From: Vibrio sp. JPW-9-11-11
GTDB taxonomy: Bacteria > Pseudomonadota > Gammaproteobacteria > Enterobacterales > Vibrionaceae
Assembly: GCF_013369335.1 (NCBI RefSeq)
Contig: NZ_SZQJ01000005.1
Span: 1-64,000 of the forward strand
Direction of reading: 5' to 3'
DNA: 64,000 nucleotides
The notes under the pieces are model-generated. The model saw only the letters and a program-made list of their open reading frames with translations, was not told where the DNA came from and did not search any database. Position 1 is the first letter of the stretch; every line of letters starts with the position of its first letter. Shown here one piece after another: positions 34,851-44,303 of this stretch. A program made the translations under genes and the position numbers.

Positions 34851-36053
34851 ATGCCACTGCAGATACCGACTGGAAAAGTGAAAGCCAAACGACCATTTCA
34901 TATTCTGTCTAAGCCGATAGGTCCGTTGTGTAACCTCGCTTGTGAGTATTGCTTCTATTTGGATAAGAGCGAGTACTACCCGCAATCTAAGCAGTTTACG
35001 ATGACGGAAAACACACTTGAGGCGCACGTCAAAAATTACATCGAGAGTCAACCGGCAGGGTGTCGTGAAGTCACGTTTGGCTGGCAAGGCGGAGAGCCCA
35101 CACTCAGAGGCTTGGACTTTTTCCGCCAAGCGGTGGCGCTGCAAAAAAAGCACGCGCGTCCGGGAATGAAGATCATCAACACACTGCAAACCAATGGTGT
35201 ACTGATCAACGACACTTGGGCTGCTTTTCTAAAGCAGCACGATTTTTTGGTCGGCATCAGTATCGATGGTGACGAAGCACTGCATGATCACTACCGCAAA
35301 ACCCGCAGCGGCGCTGGCTCTTATCGTCAGGTGATAGCCGGTTTACAGATGCTACAAAAGCATCAGGTCGAGACCAACGTGCTGACCGTTATTCAGAATC
35401 ACAATGGCGACCATGGCCAACGGGTCTATCAGCATCTAAAGCAACTCGGGGTGACGTTTATTCAGTTTATCCCGATTGTTGAGCCAGAAAAGGGCAGAGG
35501 TGTCTCCCAGCGCAGCGTATCTCCGGCGCAGTTTGGCCAGTTTATGATCGATGTGTTTGAGCAGTGGCGCAAAGAGGACATCGGCAAGGTGTTCGTCAGC
35601 CATTTTGATAATGCGCTTGGTATGCACTTGGGATTGCCGTCGTCTATCTGTGTGCATGCGCCTCAGTGCGGTGAAAACCTTGTGGTTGAACATAATGGTG
35701 ATGTTTATAGCTGCGATCATTTTGTCTACCCAGAGTTCAAAGTGGGCAACATCAATCAACGCGATTATCCAGACTTAATTGAAACGCCGATTCAACAGCA
35801 GTTCTCTACGCGAAAGCCGATGGGTAGCCAAACCCACTGCCAGCAATGCGACCAACGCTCGCTTTGTCATGGCGCTTGTCCCGCGCAGCGTATTGATGAA
35901 AGCGGCGAGCTCTCGATCTCAGCCAAGCACTACCTGTGTGAAGGGTATTATCAACTTTTTTCACATTTACGCCCTTATCTTGATGCCATGGGACGTTGCC
36001 TGCAGCGTGGACTACCGCCTGTTTATTACGCCAGATTTATGCGCCAGAGCTAA
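34851..36053 (+). CDS. Anaerobic sulfatase-maturating enzyme (radical SAM)
   Basis: The 400-aa radical SAM protein oxidises the active-site Cys of sulfatases to formylglycine in the cytoplasm. The radical SAM cluster motif is C27-x3-C31-x2-C34 (CNLACEYC). A C-terminal SPASM-type domain provides the further cysteines (CVHAPQCG, VYSCDHF, CQQCDQRSLCHGAC). WQGGEPTL is the SAM-binding GGE. It is encoded divergently from the two Cys-type sulfatases it would activate, and shares their KdgR-box region. Family length is about 370-410 aa. Confidence 0.94.
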   Translation: MPLQIPTGKVKAKRPFHILSKPIGPLCNLACEYCFYLDKSEYYPQSKQFTMTENTLEAHVKNYIESQPAGCREVTFGWQGGEPTLRGLDFFRQAVALQKKHARPGMKIINTLQTNGVLINDTWAAFLKQHDFLVGISIDGDEALHDHYRKTRSGAGSYRQVIAGLQMLQKHQVETNVLTVIQNHNGDHGQRVYQHLKQLGVTFIQFIPIVEPEKGRGVSQRSVSPAQFGQFMIDVFEQWRKEDIGKVFVSHFDNALGMHLGLPSSICVHAPQCGENLVVEHNGDVYSCDHFVYPEFKVGNINQRDYPDLIETPIQQQFSTRKPMGSQTHCQQCDQRSLCHGACPAQRIDESGELSISAKHYLCEGYYQLFSHLRPYLDAMGRCLQRGLPPVYYARFMRQS

Positions 36054-36061
36054 GCTGGCGC
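36041..36061 (+). terminator. Hairpin at the end of the AnSME gene
   Basis: GCGCCAG and CTGGCGC pair around a seven-base loop that contains the stop codon. Only AATCTTT follows, so termination would be weak. Confidence 0.4.
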
Positions 36062-36344
36062 AATCTTTACTTAGATGACCGATATGCCATTTACCGATAT
36101 AGATATGTTGGTGTTTTGGTAGCTGAGAAATCAGATTGGCATCGTCTAACGGCACATCTCGTTTCTCGGTGGCGTACAAACAGAAGAGGCACAATAGGCG
36201 TTGTCAAAACGCATATCGTCTGCGGCAAGTCTATCCATATTTGGTGTACGGACAACGTCATGGCCGTAACCCCCCAAACATGTCTGCGCGCGTCTGTTAC
36301 ATCAGTAACAGAGCAAGATTCACATACCTTCCAAATCCATAAAT

Positions 36345-36359
36345 TGAAACGGCGTTTTA
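36345..36359. promoter_or_regulatory. KdgR-type operator, distal to the DUF2264 operon
   Basis: TGAAACGGCGTTTTA fits the box pattern with an ACGGCGT centre, 170 bp before the DUF2264 start. Confidence 0.65.
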
Positions 36360-36417
36360 ATTATATTTGTGTTTCGAGTGCAAAATTGTGAGCTGAGTAG
36401 CTGTTGGTCTAAAAAAA

Positions 36418-36432
36418 TGAAACGTAGTTTTG
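36418..36432. promoter_or_regulatory. KdgR-type operator (weaker), DUF2264 operon
   Basis: TGAAACGTAGTTTTG keeps the left half-site but differs at two positions of the right half-site. Confidence 0.45.
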
Positions 36433-36450
36433 ATCTTCATATCATAAATA

Positions 36451-36465
36451 TAAAAAAGCGTTTCA
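36451..36465. promoter_or_regulatory. KdgR-type operator, proximal to the DUF2264 operon
   Basis: TAAAAAAGCGTTTCA has a perfect right half-site and a relaxed left one, 33 bp from the neighbouring box and 64 bp before the chosen start. Confidence 0.6.
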
Positions 36466-36528
36466 ATAATTAAATTCAATAGGTTTTAATTCACCTCATT
36501 GATGATTTTGTTGTTAGGCGAGTAACCC

Positions 36529-38292
36529 GTGGCAATAAGTTTGAATTGTTTGGCTGATACGGCGCAGGGATGCATAGGCCGTTCTGAAACGATGAATATG
36601 CTAAAAGTAATTGTGGAACGTCAGGTGGCCGTTGTTCGTGGAACGGCGCAAGACCTGCCCAATTTCAATAGTGCGGCGCACTATACTGCTGAGGTTGCGG
36701 GTATTGAGCATGTTTGTCGATTGATGTGGGGCGCAGTACCTGCAGGCGATGAACTGAGTACAGTGCATGTCGAACTGCGTCGATTGATCGCCAACGGCAC
36801 CAACCCATCTCACCCAGACTTTTGGCAGTTTCCAGGGCATTACGACCAACGTGTGGTAGAGATGTCTTCGATTGCTGTTGCGCTTATTGATGCCAACGAA
36901 CTTTACTGGCAGCCACTGGATAACGAGCAGCGTGCCCATCTTTCCGCTTGGTTAAACTCGGTGGCTGATTTAGAGCTTCCGCCAAACAACTGGCGTTGGT
37001 TTCGAGTTCTTATCTTAAAAGCTCTGTCGCTATTGGGTGTCGAGATTGAGCAGTCAGTGCTTGAGCAAGATCTCGCGTTTCTTAATGACATGTATTTAGC
37101 AAACGGCTGGTACCAAGATGGTCTTACAGGTGTAGTCGACTACTACAACCCGTTTGCTTTTCAGCTTTATGCGCTGGTTTACGCGCGATGGGACAATTCA
37201 AACAGCGAACTGAGTCAGGTTCTGGTGCGTCGCGCGATTGAGTTTTCTGACAGTTACCAATATTGGTTTAGCCAAGATGGTCAACCGCTCTGTTACGGGC
37301 GCTCATTGAACTACCGTTTTGCCGGTGCTGCGTTTTGGGTTGAACTGGCACGCTGTGGCCATCCTGATGTCGATATCTCACTGGCAAGAACGTGCTGGCA
37401 GCAGACCATGGGCTGGTGGAGTGAGCAGCCTATCTGGGACAATAACGCCCAGTTGCTACCAGGTTTTGCGTATCCCAATCTATTGAGCAGCGAGTTCTAT
37501 ACCTCGTATGCGTCACCAATGCTAGCACTCAAAGCTTTTAATGCGCTGGCATTACCTGAGCAACACCCCTTCTGGCAGGCGTCGTTAACGCCGCTTGTGG
37601 ATACCGAACACCCGGTCAAAGTTGCCAATCATTTGCTCATGAGACGGGGTGGGGTGTACATGCTGACTAACAGTGCTGGCTCTGCCGAATTGCGCCATTG
37701 TGATGATAAATACGCCAAGTTTGCCTACAGCTCTGATCATGGTTTATGTGTCGAAAGTAGCCGTTGGATTGAACAAGGCTGGGCAGGTGACAACATTCTC
37801 GCGTTTCGTCACCCCGACACCAAACAGTGGATTGGCCGTTCGCGTCATCTAGAAACCTACGCACTCGATGACTCCATCGTATCTATTTGGCAACCCTTTC
37901 CGGGCTGTAAAGTGGAAACCACGCAGATGTTCTCCAACGGTAAAGAGGTGCGACTCAATCAGGTGACCTGCGACCAAGCGTTGGATTTTGTGATGACAGG
38001 GCACGCAGTTGATACATGGAGTCAATGGTTTAGTCACGATGAGCCTCGTGCAGCCAAAGTGGAGTCCGACAGTCTATACAGCCAACTGGTTTTGGTCAGT
38101 GGTCCTGGCGAAACGCGTGTTTATCCGTGTGCGCCCAACACCAATTTACTTTTTCCCCACGCCAGCGTTCCAGTGATAACTGGGCAGTTCCCGCAAGGAA
38201 CGTCGCGTCTGCTAGTTGAAGTGTACGCCGGCAAAAAAGAATCCCCTCAAGAAAAATCACATCAGGGAGTGACTGATGAAATATACAAATAA
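36529..38292 (+). CDS. DUF2264 protein, probable glycoside hydrolase or lyase-like enzyme
   Basis: The 587-aa protein matches the DUF2264 architecture: an (alpha/alpha) toroid (about 40-370) with repeated PPNNWRWFRVL, WYQDG and GRSLNYRFAG segments, then a beta-sandwich. To my recollection this family includes beta-glucuronidases (CAZy GH154), but the activity here is not established. No signal peptide is visible. The start is uncertain: GTG 36529 has a weak AGGCGAG upstream, while ATG 36592 begins nearer the family N-terminus. It is the first gene of a KdgR-boxed operon and overlaps the next gene, a binding protein, by 17 bp. Hence it probably processes what the transporter imports. Confidence 0.8.
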   Translation: MAISLNCLADTAQGCIGRSETMNMLKVIVERQVAVVRGTAQDLPNFNSAAHYTAEVAGIEHVCRLMWGAVPAGDELSTVHVELRRLIANGTNPSHPDFWQFPGHYDQRVVEMSSIAVALIDANELYWQPLDNEQRAHLSAWLNSVADLELPPNNWRWFRVLILKALSLLGVEIEQSVLEQDLAFLNDMYLANGWYQDGLTGVVDYYNPFAFQLYALVYARWDNSNSELSQVLVRRAIEFSDSYQYWFSQDGQPLCYGRSLNYRFAGAAFWVELARCGHPDVDISLARTCWQQTMGWWSEQPIWDNNAQLLPGFAYPNLLSSEFYTSYASPMLALKAFNALALPEQHPFWQASLTPLVDTEHPVKVANHLLMRRGGVYMLTNSAGSAELRHCDDKYAKFAYSSDHGLCVESSRWIEQGWAGDNILAFRHPDTKQWIGRSRHLETYALDDSIVSIWQPFPGCKVETTQMFSNGKEVRLNQVTCDQALDFVMTGHAVDTWSQWFSHDEPRAAKVESDSLYSQLVLVSGPGETRVYPCAPNTNLLFPHASVPVITGQFPQGTSRLLVEVYAGKKESPQEKSHQGVTDEIYK

Positions 38293-40195
38293 TATACCTC
38301 TACTCGGTAAAGTTGCCGTTGCTATTGCGGCTTCGGTTTCTGTCTCTGCTTTTGCAGAAACGTACAATGAAGCGCCTCAGCTTAAAGAGATGGTTAACAA
38401 AGGCCAGCTACCACCAGTGGTAGAGCGTCTGCCAGAGAATCCATTGGTGGTTGAGCCTATTGACTCTATTGGTCAATACGGCGGTGAACTGCGTCTACTT
38501 GGCTTAAAAGCAGACCGCGGACACCGTATGCGTATGTTGAAATACGATAACTTGTTCAACTTTAACCGTCACTATACGGGTATCGAGCCTAACCTTGCGA
38601 CCAGCTATACCGTCAATGATGATCTGACTGAGTACACGATCAGCTTACGTAAAGGTGTGAAATGGTCAGACGGCGCTGAATTTACCGCCGACGACATTGC
38701 TTTCTATTTGGAACTGATCAATCGTGAAGATTGGTCTGGCAACCGACCTCTATATGCAAGCGCACCAGGAGACGCGGTCGGTGAAGTGGTCGATAAACAC
38801 ACCATCAAGATTTCGCTGAAAAAAGCAGATGGTATGTTTATCCGCAAGCTGGCGAACACCGACGGCTCAAACATCGTTCAATTCCCAAAACACTACTGTG
38901 AGCAGTACCTGCCAGAAGTTAACCCTAAAGTGAATGCCGAAGCTGAAGCGGCAGGCTTTGACAGTTGGCAACAGTACTTCCAGACTAAGTGTCGAGCGAT
39001 TTACTTCCAAGAAAGCTACCAAAACCCAGACCGTCCAACAGTTAACGCGTGGCAGGTGAAAGTGGTTCCAGGCCCACAAACTCAATACGCAGTTTGGGAA
39101 CGTAACCCATACTACTGGCAAGTGGATACGGAAGGTAACCAACTCCCTTATCTAGACAGTGTGTATTTCTCTTACTCAGAGAATAAAGAAGAGATGGTTC
39201 TTCGCGCTGCAGCGGGTGAGACTGATTTTCAAACTCGCCACATTGGTGTCGCCAAATACCGTCCAATGCTGATCGAAAACGAGAAAAAAGGTCAATTTAC
39301 CTACGCGACTCGCCCAAGTACCAGCATGAACGCGGCAATTCTGGGCTTCAACCAAACGCACAAAGATCCCGTTAAACGTGAACTATTCGCGAACAAAGAT
39401 TTCCGTGTTGCTTTGTCTCACGCGATTGACCGTGACGGCATTAGTGAAACGATCTTCTCGGGCGTTGTCGATGGATATCAAGCAGCACCTTCTGAAGGTA
39501 GTGCTTTCTACGATGAAGAGTTTGCAACCCAGTTTACTGAGTTCAACCCAGAATTGGCCAACCAATTGCTCGATAAAGTCGGTCTTGCGGATAAAGATGA
39601 ACAAGGTTACCGCTTAGACAAAAATGGTAACCGTCTGCGTATCGAAGCGTTAGTTAACCAACAGCATGTTGGCGAAATGACCGACATTCTTGAGCTGGTT
39701 AAGAAAGACTGGCAAGCGGTGGGTATTTTCCTAGACATTCGCATTGTTGAAGGCTCTTTCCTACAGACGCAACGTTTAGCGAACGAATATGACCTAGTGC
39801 CTGCTAAAGGTGATGGCGGCATCGGTGTGCTTGATACTTTCCGTAGCTACGCGCCACAGAATCCAGAATCAACCTGGGGCCTTGGCTACTACTACTGGAT
39901 GACAGACACCACCCACGCTAACGCTGTAGAGCCACCGGCGCACGTTAAAAAGCAAATTGAGCTTTACCGCGCAATGGGCAAAACCGCATCGCATAAAGAA
40001 CAGTCTGAATTGATGAAGCAAATCATTGATATCGCGAAAGAGAACTTCTACGTGATTGGTACTGTTCAACCTTTGGATGAAGGTGTGGTTATCCGTGAAG
40101 GCGTGCGTAACGCCGATACAGAAGTACCCAACTCATACGGTATCGCCTCACCAGGCCCGATGCGTACCTCTCAGCTTTGGAAGGAGTCAAAATAA
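38276..40195 (+). CDS. ABC transporter substrate-binding protein, family 5 (paralogue 2)
   Basis: The 639-aa periplasmic binding protein has a signal peptide ending near residue 25 (VSAFA). It resembles paralogue 1 (29593) over the full length, and both end in YGIASPGPMR. GGGAG precedes the ATG inside the DUF2264 gene. Codon use is well adapted, suggesting high expression. The permease and ATPase genes follow directly. The likely ligand is an oligosaccharide rather than a peptide, judged from the surrounding enzymes (inference). Confidence 0.9.
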   Translation: MKYTNNIPLLGKVAVAIAASVSVSAFAETYNEAPQLKEMVNKGQLPPVVERLPENPLVVEPIDSIGQYGGELRLLGLKADRGHRMRMLKYDNLFNFNRHYTGIEPNLATSYTVNDDLTEYTISLRKGVKWSDGAEFTADDIAFYLELINREDWSGNRPLYASAPGDAVGEVVDKHTIKISLKKADGMFIRKLANTDGSNIVQFPKHYCEQYLPEVNPKVNAEAEAAGFDSWQQYFQTKCRAIYFQESYQNPDRPTVNAWQVKVVPGPQTQYAVWERNPYYWQVDTEGNQLPYLDSVYFSYSENKEEMVLRAAAGETDFQTRHIGVAKYRPMLIENEKKGQFTYATRPSTSMNAAILGFNQTHKDPVKRELFANKDFRVALSHAIDRDGISETIFSGVVDGYQAAPSEGSAFYDEEFATQFTEFNPELANQLLDKVGLADKDEQGYRLDKNGNRLRIEALVNQQHVGEMTDILELVKKDWQAVGIFLDIRIVEGSFLQTQRLANEYDLVPAKGDGGIGVLDTFRSYAPQNPESTWGLGYYYWMTDTTHANAVEPPAHVKKQIELYRAMGKTASHKEQSELMKQIIDIAKENFYVIGTVQPLDEGVVIREGVRNADTEVPNSYGIASPGPMRTSQLWKESK

Positions 40196-40235
40196 CTCTA
40201 GCCGCTAGCGATAAGGTGTGGTGATTACCAGACCT

Positions 40236-40267
40236 GTTAGCCACAGCCTTATGCAGTTGTGGCTAAC
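40236..40267 (+). promoter_or_regulatory. Perfect 10-bp hairpin between binding-protein and permease genes
   Basis: GTTAGCCACA and TGTGGCTAAC pair around 12 bases, with no T-run. Such hairpins behind binding-protein genes are known to stabilise the upstream message so that binding protein exceeds permease; that role here is inferred. Confidence 0.6.
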
Positions 40268-40315
40268 AAACTTCTTGTTAAAACAGTTTGCGATTTCGCA
40301 AATGTAGGAATTATT

Positions 40316-41311
40316 ATGAGCAGTTTTTTTCTGTATATTGGACATAGATTAGCCGCGGTATTTACCACTTTGCTAGTCGTTTCAATTTTAGTTTTTGTCG
40401 TTATTGATTTACCGCCAGGTGATTTTGCGTCTGCAAAAATCGCCGAAATGGCCGCTATGGGCCAAGACGTCGATCCAGAGCAAATCCTTGTTTTGCGTGA
40501 AATGTTTGGCTTAGATAAACCGTTGTATGAGCGCTATCTGAGCTGGGCTGGCGGGCTATTAACCGGTGACTTAGGGCTTTCTTTGGTCAACAACAAACCG
40601 GTTTGGGATAATATTCAGCCCACTCTGTTACCGACTATTCTCCTTGCTAGTGCGGTACTGGTATTCAAATTTCTTTTAGCGATTCCTATTGGTGTGTATT
40701 CAGCACTGCGTCAATACTCGATTGGAGATTACATTGCGACGATCTTCGGCTTCATCGGTATGGCGACACCAAACTTTGTTATCGCCATTGTCGCCCTGTT
40801 GATTGGTTACCACTCCTTTGACGTCATGCTGTCTGGTTTGTACTCGCCCGAGTACATTAGTGAACCTATGAGTTTTGATAAGTTTATGGACGGGGTCAGT
40901 CGCAGTTGGCTCTACATCGTTGTAGCAGGTACCGCGGGTATGGCAGGGATTATCCGTATCATGCGCGCTAACTTACTCGACGAGTTAACCAAACCTTATG
41001 TAAAAACGGCACGTGCTAAAGGACAGAAAGAACTAACACTGTTGGTGAAATATCCTATTCGCGTTGCATGTTTGCCATTGGCTGCGACCATTGGTTGGCA
41101 GTTGCCTTTGCTTATCAGTGCGGACGTCATTGTGAGCCAAGTACTGAACATCCCAACCATGGGCCCAACCATGCTTAGCGCGTTACGTAACCAAGATATG
41201 TATCTCGCAGGCGACATTCTTCTGCTGATGTCTAGTTTGACGATTATCGGCACCATTATTTCTGACCTCATCATGTATTGGGTAGACCCTCGCGTGCGCG
41301 CTGGTCTTTAA
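40316..41311 (+). CDS. ABC transporter permease, DppB/OppB type
   Basis: The 331-aa inner-membrane protein has six predicted helices and the LDELTKPYVKTARAKGQKEL loop that docks to the ATPase. ATG 40316 is preceded by AGGAA at a good distance and begins directly before the first helix (SSFFLYIGHRLAAVF). An upstream in-frame start (40259) would run into the hairpin. It forms the membrane channel with the next gene product. Confidence 0.92.
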   Translation: MSSFFLYIGHRLAAVFTTLLVVSILVFVVIDLPPGDFASAKIAEMAAMGQDVDPEQILVLREMFGLDKPLYERYLSWAGGLLTGDLGLSLVNNKPVWDNIQPTLLPTILLASAVLVFKFLLAIPIGVYSALRQYSIGDYIATIFGFIGMATPNFVIAIVALLIGYHSFDVMLSGLYSPEYISEPMSFDKFMDGVSRSWLYIVVAGTAGMAGIIRIMRANLLDELTKPYVKTARAKGQKELTLLVKYPIRVACLPLAATIGWQLPLLISADVIVSQVLNIPTMGPTMLSALRNQDMYLAGDILLLMSSLTIIGTIISDLIMYWVDPRVRAGL

Positions 41312-41327
41312 CCGAGGAATTACCATA

Positions 41328-42503
41328 ATGACAGTGAATATTGAAACTGCGCCTTCCAATAGCATGTTTGCTCGAGTTTGGAAGCGAAAGAAAAAACAAA
41401 TTGATCTCACCGAAGCGACAGCTTGGCAACTGATAGGCATTAAGTTACGCCGTCACAAACTGGCTTGGTATAGCATGTGGTTCCTAGCGCTGATTTATTT
41501 CGTCGCCGCATTTGCCGAATTCTTTGCGCCGTTTGAGCCAAGTGAGAACTGGCGTCGATACACTTACGCGCCACCACAAGAAGTCAACTTATTTGAAAAA
41601 ACCGATGACGGTTGGGGCTGGGCCCCGCATTTGATTGGCTATGAAGTGACCACAGACATGCGTTCATTGAAACGTCACTTCAAAGAAGATCCCGCGAAAA
41701 AAATCTACTTCGAATTTTTTGGTGAGGTAGAACCCTACACCTTGGCGGGTTTCATTCCAATGAAGTACAAACTGTTGGTACCACATAACAAACGTGATCC
41801 TTTCTTTATCCTCGGTTCTGACCGAATGGGCCGTGATATGTTATCGCGCTTAGTTCACGGTGCGCGTATCTCATTATCGGTCGGTCTGATTGGTGTGTTC
41901 TTTACGTTCTTCATCGGCATTCTCATCGGTGGTATCTCCGGTTACTTTGGCGGAAAAGTGGATAACTTCATTCAGCGTGCTATGGAGATCGTCAAATCGA
42001 TTCCGACACTGCCGCTTTGGATGGCGCTGGGTGCATCACTGCCTAGTGATTGGAGCTCGCTACAGCGTTATTTCTTGATCACTATCATTCTCGGTTTGGT
42101 TGCGTGGCCGGATATGGCTCGTGTTGTCCGTAGTCGTTTCATGTCATTGAAGAGTGAAGAGTACGTCGCAGCCGCATGGCTAGATGGCAACACGCCATTT
42201 GAAATTATCCGTCGCTACATGGTGCCAAACTTCTTAAGCCATATCATCGCGGTGGTTACGTTGGCTATTCCGGGCATGATTTTGGGTGAAACCGCACTCA
42301 GCTTCTTAGGTCTCGGTCTTCAACCACCTATGGTGAGTTGGGGGGTATTGTTACAAGAAGCGCAAAACATTCGTGCTCTTGCGGATGCAATCTGGCTGTT
42401 AATTCCAGCGGCAAGTGTGGTTATTGCCATTCTAGCGATGAACTTTGTAGGTGACGGTTTACGAGACGCCTGCGACCCTTACCACGAACAAGGTGCAAAA
42501 TAG
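41328..42503 (+). CDS. ABC transporter permease, DppC/OppC type
   Basis: The 391-aa protein has a first helix at about 45-65, then a periplasmic segment of nearly 100 residues, longer than in DppC. A block of five helices follows with the EAA-type loop SEEYVAAAWLDGNTPFEII. The long periplasmic insert is shared with oligopeptide-type permeases such as OppC relatives of about 340-390 aa. It lies 16 bp after the first permease and 9 bp before the ATPase gene. Confidence 0.92.
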   Translation: MTVNIETAPSNSMFARVWKRKKKQIDLTEATAWQLIGIKLRRHKLAWYSMWFLALIYFVAAFAEFFAPFEPSENWRRYTYAPPQEVNLFEKTDDGWGWAPHLIGYEVTTDMRSLKRHFKEDPAKKIYFEFFGEVEPYTLAGFIPMKYKLLVPHNKRDPFFILGSDRMGRDMLSRLVHGARISLSVGLIGVFFTFFIGILIGGISGYFGGKVDNFIQRAMEIVKSIPTLPLWMALGASLPSDWSSLQRYFLITIILGLVAWPDMARVVRSRFMSLKSEEYVAAAWLDGNTPFEIIRRYMVPNFLSHIIAVVTLAIPGMILGETALSFLGLGLQPPMVSWGVLLQEAQNIRALADAIWLLIPAASVVIAILAMNFVGDGLRDACDPYHEQGAK

Positions 42504-42512
42504 GTATTTAAA

Positions 42513-44186
42513 ATGGCGGAAAAAATTCTTGAAGTTAAAGAGCTTAACGTCAGCTTCCCAACAACGATGGAAACATTCCACGCTGTTAAAAACGTATCGT
42601 TTGATTTGAATCGTGGGGAAACCTTGTCGGTTATCGGTGAGTCAGGCTCTGGTAAATCGGTGACAACTAGCGCGATCCTTCAACTTCTCGACAAACCGGG
42701 CAGAATCGACTCAGGGGAAATTCTTTACCACACAGATGGATCGATTGTTGATATCACCACCTTGCATCCACGTAGTGAAGAAATGCGCAACCTGCGCCGC
42801 TTCAATTTCTCGTTAGTCTCGCAAGAGCCAATGGCGGCACTTAGTCCGGTACATACCGTTGGCGATCAGATTAAAGAAGTGTTGTGTCTTGTTGACCCGA
42901 GTATTACAAAACAGAAAGCACATGAACGGGCACTCGAGCTGTTAAATCAGGTGCAAATGCCTGAGCCAGAGAGCTTGATCAACAAGTATTCGTTCCAGCT
43001 TTCTGGCGGTCAGCGTCAGCGTGTGGTGATTGCTATGGCCATCGCAAGCCGTCCAGATGTGCTCATCGCGGATGAACCCACCACCGCGCTAGATGTGACA
43101 ACTCAGGCTGAAATCTTGGAGCTGTTTGCCAAACTTCAACAAGAGATTGGCATGGCTATCTTGTTTATTACCCACGATTTGGGCGTAGTCGCACAGATTT
43201 CAGACCGCGTCGTTGTAATGGAAAAAGGCGTTGTTGTTGAGCAGGGCGAGGTTCGCCAAATCTTTGAAGAGCCGGAGCATCCTTATACGATTAAGCTTAT
43301 GAATGCGACGCGTGCGCTTGAGTTACCGTCCAAAGTTAAAAGACCGTTTGTCTATCAAGGCCAAACACCACTATTAGATGTCAATAGTGTCACGAAAGTA
43401 TTTGAAAAACCGAGCAAAATGTTTGAGAAAACACAGTTTATGACTGCGGTAAACAATGCGACCTTGACGTTACATCCCGGTGAGTCTTTGGGGATTGTTG
43501 GCGAATCTGGTTCAGGGAAAAGCACCTTGGGTCGCGCCATTTTAGGTATGCAACCTGCGACTTCAGGTGACATTCGTTACGTCGATGAGAAGAATGGCAT
43601 CGATCTTGAGCTGGCAGATTACAAGCGTATCAAGCGCGATCCTTTGTTCGCTGACCTTCGTTTGATTTTCCAAGACCCTTGGTCATCGTTAAATCCTCGT
43701 ATGACGGTCGCGGAAATTATCGAAGAGCCATTAAAATTACTTCGCACGGAAATGAGTGCTCAAGAACGCAAAGAACGTGTGCGTAACATGATGAGCCGCG
43801 TCGGCCTGCCTGCTGAGTTCTCTAGTCGCTATCCTCATGCGTTCTCGGGGGGGCAACGCCAGCGTATCGTTATCGCTCGCGCTTTGGTGACGATACCTAA
43901 GCTGATTATTGCCGATGAAGCGACGGCGGCATTGGACGTATCACTCCGTGCTCAGGTACTGGATCTCTTGATTGAATTCCAAAACGAGTTTGGTACTTCA
44001 TTCATTTTGATTACTCACGACATCGCAACCGTGAAGTACTTCTGTGACCGAGTGATCGTTTTGCAACACGGCACCATTATGGAGCAAGGGACAATCAACG
44101 AGGTCATTCACAACCCTCAAGACCCTTACACACAAAGGTTGATTGCTGCAGTCCCTGTGGCTGAGCTTCCTAAAGACGTGGCGTAA
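42513..44186 (+). CDS. ABC transporter ATP-binding protein, fused DppD-DppF type
   Basis: The 557-aa protein has two nucleotide-binding domains in one chain. Each has a Walker A (GESGSGKS at 42-49 and about 330-337), a signature (LSGGQRQR and FSGGQRQR) and Walker B (VLIADEPT and LIIADEAT). In Dpp/Opp systems these domains are usually two proteins, so this one chain powers the importer built from the preceding genes. A strong terminator follows and closes the DUF2264-SBP-permease-ATPase operon. Confidence 0.94.
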   Translation: MAEKILEVKELNVSFPTTMETFHAVKNVSFDLNRGETLSVIGESGSGKSVTTSAILQLLDKPGRIDSGEILYHTDGSIVDITTLHPRSEEMRNLRRFNFSLVSQEPMAALSPVHTVGDQIKEVLCLVDPSITKQKAHERALELLNQVQMPEPESLINKYSFQLSGGQRQRVVIAMAIASRPDVLIADEPTTALDVTTQAEILELFAKLQQEIGMAILFITHDLGVVAQISDRVVVMEKGVVVEQGEVRQIFEEPEHPYTIKLMNATRALELPSKVKRPFVYQGQTPLLDVNSVTKVFEKPSKMFEKTQFMTAVNNATLTLHPGESLGIVGESGSGKSTLGRAILGMQPATSGDIRYVDEKNGIDLELADYKRIKRDPLFADLRLIFQDPWSSLNPRMTVAEIIEEPLKLLRTEMSAQERKERVRNMMSRVGLPAEFSSRYPHAFSGGQRQRIVIARALVTIPKLIIADEATAALDVSLRAQVLDLLIEFQNEFGTSFILITHDIATVKYFCDRVIVLQHGTIMEQGTINEVIHNPQDPYTQRLIAAVPVAELPKDVA

Positions 44187-44228
44187 AGTTCGATAGCGAC
44201 TGTCGTCGTGACTTTAAATTGTGTGAAC

Positions 44229-44253
44229 AAAGGCCGCTTTTTGCGGCCTTTTT
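44229..44253 (+). terminator. Intrinsic terminator after the ABC importer operon
   Basis: AAAGGCCGC and GCGGCCTTT pair around five Ts, with further Ts after the stem. Confidence 0.88.
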
Positions 44254-44303
44254 ACCCTGAATACTCTAGTTATATGAATACGAATTAAAATTTGAGGTTG
44301 TCT

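Larger units (their letters stand above)
36054..36528. other. Intergenic stretch between AnSME and DUF2264 genes
   Basis: These 475 bp hold no gene that I can support. The right half carries three KdgR-type boxes (36345, 36418, 36451) and becomes A/T-rich. A short CTGTTAC/GTAACAG hairpin lies at 36294-36311. The left half has no recognised structure. Confidence 0.55.

Noticed and set aside
35996..36391. 131-codon frame overlapping the AnSME end and following gap
   Set aside because: It has no recognisable domain or ribosome site and runs through a KdgR box; it is probably chance.
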